A stretch of DNA of 64,000 nt from positions 682,001 to 746,000 of the forward strand of contig CAWBME010000006.1 of NCBI GenBank assembly GCA_963789825.1. Direction: 5' to 3'. This DNA comes from PFL42 sp963789825 (GTDB taxonomy: Bacteria; Chloroflexota; Anaerolineae; Anaerolineales; E44-bin32). Below the pieces are notes generated by a model, which was not told where the DNA came from, ran no database searches, and worked only from the letters and a program-made list of their open reading frames with translations. How positions within the stretch are numbered: the stretch's first letter is position 1; each line of letters opens with the position of its first letter. Shown in pieces: positions 55,856-64,000 of the stretch. Made by a program: the position numbers and the translations under genes.

Positions 55856-58600
55856 ATGTCGATCCACTCGCCCCTATCGGGCCGCGCCATTCGCAAGGGA
55901 TTCCTCGATTACTTCGCCGAGCGCGGCCACACCATCGTGCCCTCGATGTCGCTCGTGCCGGGGGGCGATCCGACGTTGCTGTTCACCAACTCGGGCATGG
56001 TGCAGTTCAAAGACGTATTCCTGGGCTCGGGCACCCGCCCCTACAACCGCGTCGCCGACAGCCAGAAATGCCTGCGCGTCGCCGGCAAACACAACGACCT
56101 GGACGACGTCGGCCGCGACGACTCGCACCACACGTTCTTCGAGATGCTTGGCAACTGGTCGTTCGGCGACTATTACAAGGCCGAGGCCATCCCCTGGGCC
56201 TGGGAGCTGCTGACCGAGGTCTGGGGATTGGAGAAGGGCCGGCTCTGGGCGACCTGCTTCCAGGACGAACAAGGGCAGATCCCCAGGGACGACGAAGCAG
56301 CGGAGATCTGGGCACGCCAGCCCGGCTTCGACACCTCGCAGCTGTTGTTCTTTGGCCGCAAGGAAAACTTCTGGGAGATGGCCGACATCGGCCCTTGCGG
56401 ACCGGACAGCGAGGTTCACATTGACCTTGGGCCGGAGTATTGCGATCTAGCTGGCGCCCCTGGCCATGTCTGCCGGGTGAACGGCGAGTGCAAGCGTTTC
56501 CTGGAGCTGTGGAATCTGGTCTTCATCCAGTACAACCGCTCTAGCCCGACGGACCTTGAACCACTCCCCAGCAAGCATGTCGACACCGGCATGGGCCTCG
56601 ATCGGGTGGTCTCTGTGCTACAGGGCGTCGACTCCAACTACAAGACTGACCTGTTCACGCCGATCATGAGCCGCATCCAGCAGCTCGCCGGCCACACGCC
56701 CGAGCAGCGCCAGGGTCTGCTCACGCCCTACCGGGTGATTGCCGATCACGTCCGTGCGGCGACGTTCCTCATCGCCGACGGCGTCGTGCCCGGCAACGTC
56801 GGGCGCAATTACGTCTGCCGCATGATCGTCCGGCGCGCCAGCCGCTTCGGCTCAAAGGCCGGCTTCGACGAGCCGTTCCTGGGCCAGGTCGCCGAGACGG
56901 TGCTCGAGGAATACGGGGAGGTCTACCCGGAGATCCTGCGCAACCGTCAGGCCGTGTTGACCACGCTGCTGGACGAAGAGCGACAATTCCAGCGCACCGT
57001 AGAGAACGGCGTCAGCCACCTCGACGAGATGATCCGCGCCGCAAGTGCGCAGGGCGCGCGCATGCTCTCCGGGGAGCGGGCCTTCGAGCTGTATGCCACC
57101 TACGGGCTTCCCCTCGAGATCACACGCGACATTGCCCGTGAGTCCGGCCTCGAGGTCGAGGAAGCCGGCTTCCGCCAGGCGATGGAGATCCACCGTGATG
57201 CGTCGTCGGGGGGCGCGGCCTGGGAGGCAGACGCCGGGGAGGTCCCGCTGGAGGTGTATCAGCAACTGCTTGCCGAGCTCCAGGCGGACGGCGGCTTGCC
57301 AGCGCAAGGCGTAGCGGAGGATCCCTACGCCGGATTCGAGAGCGAGGCGCCGCTGCTGGCGCTGGTCGGCCCTGGAGGGAAGCTGGCGCAGGCCAAGGCC
57401 GGGGAGCAGGTCGGCCTGGTGATGGCGGCACATGCCTTCTACACCGAGTCCGGCGGCCAGGTCAGCGACACGGGTACCGTCGTCTCGGTTCGCGAACCCC
57501 GCTGGGAATTCGAGGTCCAATCGGTGCTGCGTCCAGTCGCCGGCCTGAGCGTGCTGCAAGGCACAGTGGTTCATGGCCAACCGCGCCCGGGAGATCTGGC
57601 GATCGCCGCCGTCCACCGCGCGCGGCGCTGGGACATCATGCGCAACCACACCGCCACGCACCTGCTGCACGGCGCGCTGCGGGCGGTGCTCGGCGAGCAT
57701 GCTCGCCAGGCCGGATCGCTGGTCGCTGCGGATCGACTGCGCTTCGACTTCACCCACCCTCAGGCGATGACCGCAGACGAGATCACTCGCGTCGAGACCC
57801 TGGTGCAGCAAGCGATCCTGAACAACTTCGATGTCGTCAGCCGCGTCAAGCCGCGCCAAGAAGCGATCGGCGAGGGCGCGATGGCGCTCTTCGGCGAAAC
57901 GTATGGCGAAAGCGTTCGCACGATCGCGATCGGCGACGAGCAGCGGGTGTCGTACGAGCTGTGCGGCGGGACGCACGTGCCGGAGACCGGCATCATCGGA
58001 TTGTTTCTCATCGTCTCGGAAGGCAGCGTGGCGGCCGGGATCCGACGGATCGAAGCGCTCACCGGCCGTGCCGCCCTCGAACTGGTGCGCGCCCGCATGC
58101 AATCGGTCGAGCGCCTGGGCCGCCAGCTCGGGACTTCGCCCGAGGCGGTCGAGGGGCGCGTGCAAGGCTTGCTCACCGAAGTCTCCATGCTCGAGGGACA
58201 GCTGGAGTCGCTTCGCCTGCAGCAGGCGGCGGGCGAGGCGCTGCAGCTTCAACCCGAGCTGGTCCAGGAAGTCACCCTCATCCGAGGGACCGTGAGATCG
58301 GCCGACGCCGAGACCCTGCGCAGCCTGATCGATCGGCTGCGCGCCCAACATCCGTCGGGCGTGATCGTCCTCGGCTCCGCTCCAGACAATCGGCCGGTGA
58401 TCGTGGCCGCCGTCAGCCCCGAGTGGGTGGCACGCGGGTTGCACGCCGGGCAACTGGTGAAGCAAGCCGCGACCGTCATGGGCGGGAGCGGAGGCGGCAA
58501 GCCTGGGATGGCCCAGGCCGGCGGCAAGGACGCGGGCAAGCTGCTGGAGGCGCTCGACCAGGCGGTGCAGTACATCGGCGAGCACGTCAAGGCACTCTAA
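55856..58600 (+). CDS. alaS: alanyl-tRNA synthetase
   Basis: A 914-residue class II synthetase that charges tRNA-Ala and edits Ser/Gly mischarging. The catalytic core has FTNSGMVQFKDVFLG, HHTFFEMLGNWSFGDYYKAE and FIQYNRSSPTDLEPLPSKHV. The editing domain has RNHTATHLLHGALRAVLGEH and ELCGGTHVPETG, giving the zinc-binding HxxxH and Cys/His. The C-terminal C-Ala domain ends GGSGGGKPGMAQAGG. The ATG at 55856 was preferred over a GTG at 55838 because AACGGAGG lies just before it. A TATCAT/TAGTAT box lies at 55826-55834. Confidence 0.96.
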   Translation: MSIHSPLSGRAIRKGFLDYFAERGHTIVPSMSLVPGGDPTLLFTNSGMVQFKDVFLGSGTRPYNRVADSQKCLRVAGKHNDLDDVGRDDSHHTFFEMLGNWSFGDYYKAEAIPWAWELLTEVWGLEKGRLWATCFQDEQGQIPRDDEAAEIWARQPGFDTSQLLFFGRKENFWEMADIGPCGPDSEVHIDLGPEYCDLAGAPGHVCRVNGECKRFLELWNLVFIQYNRSSPTDLEPLPSKHVDTGMGLDRVVSVLQGVDSNYKTDLFTPIMSRIQQLAGHTPEQRQGLLTPYRVIADHVRAATFLIADGVVPGNVGRNYVCRMIVRRASRFGSKAGFDEPFLGQVAETVLEEYGEVYPEILRNRQAVLTTLLDEERQFQRTVENGVSHLDEMIRAASAQGARMLSGERAFELYATYGLPLEITRDIARESGLEVEEAGFRQAMEIHRDASSGGAAWEADAGEVPLEVYQQLLAELQADGGLPAQGVAEDPYAGFESEAPLLALVGPGGKLAQAKAGEQVGLVMAAHAFYTESGGQVSDTGTVVSVREPRWEFEVQSVLRPVAGLSVLQGTVVHGQPRPGDLAIAAVHRARRWDIMRNHTATHLLHGALRAVLGEHARQAGSLVAADRLRFDFTHPQAMTADEITRVETLVQQAILNNFDVVSRVKPRQEAIGEGAMALFGETYGESVRTIAIGDEQRVSYELCGGTHVPETGIIGLFLIVSEGSVAAGIRRIEALTGRAALELVRARMQSVERLGRQLGTSPEAVEGRVQGLLTEVSMLEGQLESLRLQQAAGEALQLQPELVQEVTLIRGTVRSADAETLRSLIDRLRAQHPSGVIVLGSAPDNRPVIVAAVSPEWVARGLHAGQLVKQAATVMGGSGGGKPGMAQAGGKDAGKLLEALDQAVQYIGEHVKAL

Positions 58601-58666
58601 CGTGGCTATGCGCAGCCCAAGCTGCAATCCAGCCGCACCAACCCACTCAGGGAAGACGCTGCGGGG

Positions 58667-60164
58667 ATGAAGCTCCAGATCATCGAGCTCGAGGCGCAGG
58701 ACGACCGGGCCTCCGTCCGTGATCGGCTCGCCTGGTCGCAGGCGCCGCGGGTCGTCCTGGTCTTTCCCAACCGGGGACGAACCCGCCTGACCCGGCTCGA
58801 CCTCGTCCTGCTCCACCGCCAGGCGTCGCAGCGGGGGCGCGAGCTGGGGTTGGTGACCCGGCATCCGCTGCTGCAGAGCGCCGCCGAGGCCGCCGGCATC
58901 CCTTGCTTCCCATCCATCGATCACGTACCGGAGGCCGAGTGGCCGACTTCCCGCCCGACCCCCCCCGCCGTGTTCCAGCCCGGGGCGTCCCGCCACTCCG
59001 GTGAGCTGCCGCCCCGGCCGGTGGCCATCATCCCGCGGCCCGATCGCGGAGCACTACGATGGCTGTGGATCGGTGTCGCCGCGATCTCGCTGTTCGCTCT
59101 GGTGGCAGCCGTTGTTCCTTCGGCTGACGTCGCGCTCGTACCCGTCAACGAGGAGCGACAGGCAACGATCACGCTCAAGGCCGGTCCTTCTTCGCCCGAC
59201 GGCCAGCCAACTGGCGTGCTAGCCTCGCGCCAGGTCGAGGTCGAACGCGAGGACACGCTGCGCCTGCCGGCTACTGGTACCGCGCTGGCGCCCGAGGCCT
59301 CAGCCAGCGGCGAGGCGCTGTTCACGAACTTGAGCGTCGATGCGGCGACGATCCCCGAAGGAACGAGCGTGCGCTCCAGCGGTCACGACCAACCGCACTT
59401 CACCACCAGCGTGGTCGCTGAGCTCCCAGCAGGTCAGGGAAGCACGGTGAGCGTTCCGATTACGGCTGCGGAAGCCGGAGCGTTGGGAAACCTGCCTGCC
59501 GAATCGCTCGAACTCGATCGACGGGCCGCTTGGCCTGCTGGCTTCGGTCACCAACCCCCGGGATCTCTCGGGCGGATCAGACCGCAGCCAGGCGGCGGTG
59601 GCCCAGGCCGACCTGCTCGCTGTTCAGCGCGCGCTCGAAGACCAGCAGCTCGAGCAGGCCGGCAGCGCGTTGCTCGACGAGCTGCAGGCTGGGGAGACGC
59701 TCCTCCCGGGCTCAGTGCGCGTCGTGGCCGTTCTCGATCGGACCTTCGACCACGCGCCGGGAGACCTGGCAAGCAGCGTGGGCTTGCGCCAGCAGGTTCG
59801 CATCGGCGGGCTGGCCGCCCAGCAAGCTGACCTGGAGGAAGCAGTCTGGAGGGTCATCGAAGCTGTCCCAGAACCGGACTGGCTCCCCGGTCGGACATCC
59901 CTGGCGATCACCGATGTCACGCCCGGCGAGCAGGAGGGCAACGGCCTGACCGTTGAGGCGCGCTGGACCGTGTATCGCCCGCTGGATCGTGCCCGCCTCG
60001 CCCGGGCGATCAGTGGCCGATCGGTGGCCGAAGCGGATCGGACCCTTCAGCGTCTGGCCGAGCTCGCCGAGGCCCCGCAGGTCCGTGTCCACCCCTCATG
60101 GCTCAGCCGTATGCCATGGATCGACAGCCGCATCCGGCTGGCTTCTCCCTGGGATGCCCCGTGA
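58667..60164 (+). CDS. baseplate J/gp47-like domain membrane protein (frameshifted)
   Basis: About 498 residues after repair. Residues 1-95 form a soluble domain (PRVVLVFPNRGRTRLTRLDL, LGLVTRHPLLQSAAEAAGIP), then a Pro-rich linker, one membrane span near residue 130 (LWIGVAAISLFALVAAVV), and a region like the phage baseplate J/gp47 domain (AVSVPITAAEAGALGNLP-type, LASVTNPRDLSGGSD). One extra C near 59513 breaks the frame; removing it joins AESLESIDGPLGLL. The architecture occurs in unnamed Chloroflexota proteins. It is not part of a phage module here: it lies between alaS and ruvX and overlaps ruvX by GTGA. Function is unknown. Confidence 0.72.
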
Positions 60165-60556
60165 CGGGCCGAGTCCTTGCGATCGATCCCGGGGATGTGC
60201 ACCTCGGAATTGCCCTGTCCGATCCGTCTGGCACGATCGCGCGCCCGCTGCAAGTCCTGCTGCACAGCTCGCGGGCGCAGGACGTGCAGGCGCTGCTTGC
60301 CACCGCCCGCCAGAACGATGTCGAGCGGATCGTGGTCGGCGTGCCGTACAGCCTCGACGGTGAGGTCGGCCCGCAGGCTCGCAAGGCACTGCGTCTGGTG
60401 GAGGCGCTGCGCGGCGCCACCGCGCTGCCTGTGGTACCTTGGGACGAGTCCGGCTCCACGCTGGCCGCCGGCCGGCGGCGAGGGGACGACCCAATGGAAC
60501 ACGCCCGGGCAGCGGCGGTGATCTTGCAGGAGCATCTGGATGCGGCGGCGAAATAA
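60161..60556 (+). CDS. ruvX: RuvX/YqgF-family nuclease
   Basis: A 131-residue YqgF protein with an RNase H-like fold. In other bacteria it acts in pre-16S rRNA 5'-end maturation or as a putative Holliday junction resolvase. The first catalytic Asp is in RVLAIDPGDVHLGIALSDPS, followed by VERIVVGVPYSLDGEVGPQA and a C-terminal VVPWDESGSTLAAGRR (usually DERxST) and acidic end. The GTG start overlaps the previous stop codon (GTGA), and mltG begins within its 3' end, which mirrors the common ruvX-mltG pairing. Confidence 0.9.
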   Translation: MTGRVLAIDPGDVHLGIALSDPSGTIARPLQVLLHSSRAQDVQALLATARQNDVERIVVGVPYSLDGEVGPQARKALRLVEALRGATALPVVPWDESGSTLAAGRRRGDDPMEHARAAAVILQEHLDAAAK

Positions 60557-61679
60557 CTCGATCCCCGGCTGCCTGATCACCAGCTCGCTGGTGCTGGTGC
60601 TGTGCATGATCGGCGTCGCCGCCGCGGCGATCTTCACCGGCGGCCCGGCGCCACTGCCTGCGCCAGACCGGAGCGGGAGCGGGCCGACCGGCGCCGAGCG
60701 AGCGCTGCTGCAGGCTTACCTGATTGCGCGCGGATCGGCGCTCAACCGGCCCGCTGGCAATCCTGCCGCCATGGCCGAGATCATCGTCCTTCCCGGTGAA
60801 TCGGCCGAAGCTGTGATCCAGCGCCTGGCCCAGGCGGGAATCGTCCAGGATACATCGCTGCTGCGTTCTTACTTGCGATTCTACGGCCTCGACACCCGGA
60901 TCCAGGCCGGACGCTACGCCCTCACCGGCGAGATGTCGATTCCCCAGCTGGCCGAAGCGCTGCAGCTGGCAATTGTCAACCAGGCTCGGCTGACGGTCCC
61001 AGAGGGATGGCGGCTGGAGCAGATCGCCGATGCGCTCCCGTCCGACGGCATCGGATTCTCCGCCGCCGAGTTCCTGCAGGCGGCAAGCGATCCCGATACG
61101 CTAGCAACGGGTTTGGGAATAACAGGGGCCAGTGCCGAGGGCTTCCTGTTTCCAGAGACCTACGCCTTGGGAGCCGGCACATCGGCCGAGGAGCTGGTGG
61201 ACCGCATGCTCTCTACCTTCGATGAGCGCGTCTCGGACGAGCTTCGTCGCAAGTTCGAGGCTCAAGGGCTGTCCCTCGAGCAAGCCGTCACCCTGGCGTC
61301 GATCGTCGAGCGCGAGGCGATCGTGCCCGACGAGCGGCCGCTGATCGCCGGGGTATTCCTGAACCGGCTTCAGCAGGGAATGCGCCTGGAGGCCGACCCA
61401 ACCGTGCAGTACGCCCTCGGCCGCCAGCCGGGCGGAGAGTGGTGGAAGGCGCCACTCTCACAGGCGGACCTCGAATTGGACTCGCCTTTCAACACCTACC
61501 TGTATTCCGGACTGCCGCCGGCACCCATCGCCAATCCCGGCCTGAGCTCGCTGCAGGCGGTCGCCGAGCCAGCCCAGACGGAATTCCTGTTCTTCCGGGC
61601 GGCGTGCGATGGGTCGGGCCGCCACCGGTTCGCGACCAGCTTCGACGAACATCTCAGCAACGCCTGTCCCGAGGCGTGA
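60540..61679 (+). CDS. mltG: endolytic transglycosylase MltG
   Basis: A 379-residue YceG/MltG protein that cuts nascent peptidoglycan glycan strands at the membrane. It has an N-terminal membrane segment (LITSSLVLVLCMIGVAAAAI), a LysM-like region (EIIVLPGESAEAVIQRLAQA), then the catalytic domain with TVPEGWRLEQIADAL, GFLFPETYALGAGTS and the catalytic Glu in TLASIVEREAIVPDERPLIA, plus LEADPTVQYALGRQ and SPFNTYLYSGLPPAPIANPG. It starts inside the end of ruvX. Its presence implies a real peptidoglycan wall in this organism. Confidence 0.94.
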   Translation: MRRRNNSIPGCLITSSLVLVLCMIGVAAAAIFTGGPAPLPAPDRSGSGPTGAERALLQAYLIARGSALNRPAGNPAAMAEIIVLPGESAEAVIQRLAQAGIVQDTSLLRSYLRFYGLDTRIQAGRYALTGEMSIPQLAEALQLAIVNQARLTVPEGWRLEQIADALPSDGIGFSAAEFLQAASDPDTLATGLGITGASAEGFLFPETYALGAGTSAEELVDRMLSTFDERVSDELRRKFEAQGLSLEQAVTLASIVEREAIVPDERPLIAGVFLNRLQQGMRLEADPTVQYALGRQPGGEWWKAPLSQADLELDSPFNTYLYSGLPPAPIANPGLSSLQAVAEPAQTEFLFFRAACDGSGRHRFATSFDEHLSNACPEA

Positions 61680-61729
61680 ACCTCGGCACGCGGCCCGTCT
61701 CCATCGCAATCGCTTGAGGAGAACAAGCT

Positions 61730-63695
61730 ATGCCGAATCGCGCGATCGCCCCCTTCGGCGCCTGGACCTCGCCCGTCTCAGCGGACATGGTCGCATCCGC
61801 CGGGACGACGCGCGGCACGCTGGAGGAGCTTCATCTCGCCGGCGACGCTGCCTACTGGTCCCAGATCCGGCCTGAGCAGGGCGGACGGTCTTCGCTGACA
61901 CGCTGGACCCCGGCGGGTGGCGCTCGGGAGCTGTTGCCAGACGGATTCAGCGTCCGCACGCGGGTGCACGAGTATGGCGGCGGAGCGCTTGCCATCGCAC
62001 GCGAGTTGCTTGTGCTTCGTCAATTCCCTCGATCAACGCATCTATCGCCTCGACCCTGGACGGCCGCCCCGCCCGATCACGCCTGAGCCGGAGGCTCCGG
62101 CCTCCTTGCGCTACGCCGATGGCGAGCTCACCGCCGACGGACGCATGCTCATCGCAGTCCGCGAACAGCATCGAAATGAAGCCGTGGTCAACGACCTGGC
62201 GCTGCTGTCCACCACGGGCGAGGCATCCCCCCGCACCCTGATGGACGGGCACGACTTCTACGCCTTCCCCCGCCTGCACCCCGGCGGTCACCGGCTGGCC
62301 TGGACGACATGGGACTTGCCGGACATGCCCTGGCAGGGCAGCCGGCTCTGGGTGGCCGGGTTTGACACCGACGGGCATCTGGGCACACCGGCCTGGGTCG
62401 CCGGGGGCGAGGGAGAGTCGATCTTCCAACCCTCCTGGAGCCCGGACGGCAGGTTGCACTTCGTCAGCGATCGGAGCGGATGGTGGAACCTCTATGCCCT
62501 GCAGCCCGATGGCACAACCTCCGCCCTGCTGCCGATGTCGGCCGATATCGGCCTGCCCCAGTGGGGGCTCGGCTTCTCGCGCTACGTGTTCTTGCCGGGT
62601 GGGGATATCGCCTGCCTGGTCACCCGCGACGGTATGGACGAGCTGTGTCTGCTCTCGCCGAACACCGGTCGCCTGGAGCGGCTGCCGACCGGCCTCACTG
62701 GCTGCTATCCGCCGCAGCTGCGTTGGGATGGCCACAGCCTGTGGATGCTTGGTGGTTCGCCGCAGCTGCCGCAGTCCGTTGTGCGCTTCGACCTGGCACG
62801 GCGTCAGCGGCAGATCGTGCACACGCCGATCGACGTCGACCTCGATGACCGTGACCTCTCGACCCCCGAGCACTTCTCGTTTGAAAGCGCCGACGGCCGC
62901 ACGGCGCGCGCCTTCTACTACCCTCCCCGCTCGGCTCGCTTCCGCGGCCGTCGGCAGGAGACCCCGCCGCTGCTCGTCGCCAGCCATGGCGGGCCGACCG
63001 CGGCGGCCCACACCTCCCTCGCGTTGTGGATCCAGTATTGGACAAGCCGGGGGGTGGCGGTGGTCGACGTCAACTACGGGGGGAGCAGCGGGTATGGTCG
63101 AAGCTACCGCAACCTTCTCCGCGGGAAGTGGGGCGTGATCGACGTCGAGGACTGCGTGCAGGCAGCGGTGGCGCTGGCCAATGCAGGCCGGGTGGACGGC
63201 AATCGCCTTCTGATCCGCGGCGGCAGCGCTGGCGGGTTCACCACACTCTCTGCGCTGGCCTTCTACCGCGTCTTCGCCGCAGCAGCCTCGTACTACGGGG
63301 TCGCCGACATCGAGCTCCTGGCGCGAGACACCCACAAGTTCGAAGCCGGGTACCTCGACTGGCTGGTCGGCCCATACCCACAGGCCAGAGCGCTGTACAT
63401 TGAGCGCTCGCCCATTCATCACCTGGAGCGCTTCGTCACGCCGGTGATCCTGTTCCAAGGAGAAGACGACCGCGTTGTCCCGCCGTCGCAATCCGCATCC
63501 CTGGCCGCGGCGCTCGATGCGCGTCGCGTCCCGCACGTGCTGTTGACGTTCCCTGGTGAAGGTCACGGATTCCGCAACGCAGAGAACATCCGGCGCTGCT
63601 ATCAGGCGGAATTGTCGTTCTATGCTCAAGTGCTCGGTTTCCCGCTCACCGAGCGAGACACGCCGCTCGCGATCCGTCATCTCAAATCGATGTGA
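61730..63695 (+). CDS. S9 family peptidase (prolyl oligopeptidase type, frameshifted)
   Basis: About 654 residues after repair. The N-terminal half is a beta-propeller (FSVRTRVHEYGGGALAIARE, FQPSWSPDGRLHFVSDRSGW). The C-terminal alpha/beta-hydrolase has HGGPTAAAHTSLALWIQYWT, VDVNYGGSSGYGRSYRN, the nucleophile Ser in IRGGSAGGFTTLSAL, Asp in FQGEDDRVVPPSQS, and His in PGEGHGFRNAENI. It should cleave short peptides as a dipeptidyl- or oligopeptidase. One extra base near 62005-62012 breaks the propeller; removing it joins ARELLCFVNSLDQRIYRLD. No signal peptide, so it is cytoplasmic. AGGAGA precedes the ATG at 61730. Confidence 0.9.
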
Positions 63696-63930
63696 CATCC
63701 ATCTGCGCCAGAGGCGCAGTTCGTCGCTCCGGCAGGCGCCGAAGTACGGCCGCTTTGCTCGCTGGGGCGGGCGGGCACGGCGTCGGCCATGCGCCGATGA
63801 CGAACATCTGTTGCACAGGGGAAACCCTTCACTGCCCCGTAATCCCGCCTTCGCTTACCTTAACTAGTGGATATCGCCGACCCGGCCCTGTGCCGGAAGG
63901 GCATTGCTTGGAGAACGAGAGGTGCGAGGC
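63696..63930. other. intergenic region before the last gene
   Basis: About 235 bases. Just after the peptidase stop codon CTGCGCC at 63703-63709 pairs with GGCGCAG at 63713-63719, a possible weak terminator without a T-tract. The rest should contain the promoter of the next gene; the CTTACCTTAACTAG stretch near 63855-63868 is the only AT-rich part. Confidence 0.4.
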
Positions 63931-64000
63931 ATGGCCCGTTATCGTCGGTTCTTCTTCCTCCTCCCCGCCCTGATCCTGCTGGCAGCGGCGCTGAGCGCCA
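63931..64000 (+). CDS. exported protein, N-terminal fragment
   Basis: Only the first 23 codons are in the window. They read as a classical signal peptide: a basic start (MARYRR), a hydrophobic core (FFFLLPALILLAAALSA), and no cleavage site yet visible. The ATG at 63931 is preceded by GAGGTGCGAGGC. The product is secreted or membrane-anchored; nothing more can be said. Confidence 0.55.
   Translation, partial: MARYRRFFFLLPALILLAAALSA

Noticed and set aside
56852..58996. 714-codon minus-strand open frame opposite alaS
   Set aside because: The alanyl-tRNA synthetase on the plus strand accounts for this sequence fully.
58667..60164. Prophage or contractile injection system suggested by the baseplate-J-like domain
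   Set aside because: No tail, sheath, integrase or capsid genes are nearby and the gene is coupled to ruvX-mltG.

Overview
The window is about 64 kb of high-GC bacterial DNA. Protein content and gene order suggest a member of the Chloroflexota, most likely close to Anaerolineae. This rests on resemblance of the proteins (DUF1028 protein, baseplate-J-like membrane protein, archease with RtcB, SUF pathway with a SufR-like regulator, FHA proteins beside a SEDS protein), not on a computed phylogeny. It is chromosomal core sequence: nearly all genes are housekeeping, no phage or plasmid is seen, and only small repeat elements interrupt it.

Layout. 0.2-5.3 kb: a broken SH3-type lipoprotein, an unrecognised coiled-coil protein, a palindrome-rich gap, and pyruvate phosphate dikinase with a Lys/Ala-rich tail. 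5.5-12.6 kb: a complete SUF iron-sulfur operon (sufC-B-D-hyp-sufS-sufU-Rieske, minus strand) divergent from sufR-sufT. 12.6-17.3 kb: an operon of MoxR ATPase, DUF58, a DUF4129 membrane protein split by a TAG codon, an ECF-type sigma factor and a membrane partner. 17.5-22.5 kb: exonuclease-DinG helicase, EF-P, a Cys-rich small protein and a HAD-DinB fusion. 22.5-23.4 kb: an alternating array of two palindromic repeats, followed by tRNA-Leu(UAG). 23.7-29.9 kb: tig-clpP-clpX, a DUF1028 protein, a HAD-IIA phosphatase and rlmN. 29.9-33.3 kb: histidine kinase, rpe, rpmB. 33.3-40.8 kb: asp23-fakA-two DegV/FakB proteins-recG-coaD and a coiled-coil protein, an order recalling the rpmB/yloU/yloV/recG region of Firmicutes. 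40.9-46.3 kb: pyrG, a roadblock protein, and ffh-rpsP-khpA-rimM. 46.4-52.4 kb: three FHA proteins, mtnP, and a SEDS (FtsW/RodA) protein fused to a penicillin-binding-protein-like domain whose three catalytic motifs are all missing. 52.5-64 kb: archease-rtcB, tyrS/alaS divergent, a baseplate-J-like membrane protein, ruvX, mltG, an S9 peptidase and the start of an exported protein.

Three patterns cut across the genes. First, about 15 single-base frameshifts break otherwise well conserved genes; several are missing bases in G/C runs, so consensus error is the likeliest cause and the genes are described in repaired form. Second, four genes carry a TANNNT box exactly 6 bases before the start codon and no usable Shine-Dalgarno sequence, which suggests leaderless transcription. 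Third, a short element with CCTAG-type terminal inverted repeats occurs twice in opposite orientation (43.3 and 49.0 kb); the second copy supplies the stop codon of mtnP and the only ATG found for the SEDS-PBP gene.

The most unusual item is the SEDS protein fused to a transpeptidase-dead PBP domain, next to FHA proteins that in Actinobacteria accompany kinase-controlled cell-wall synthesis.
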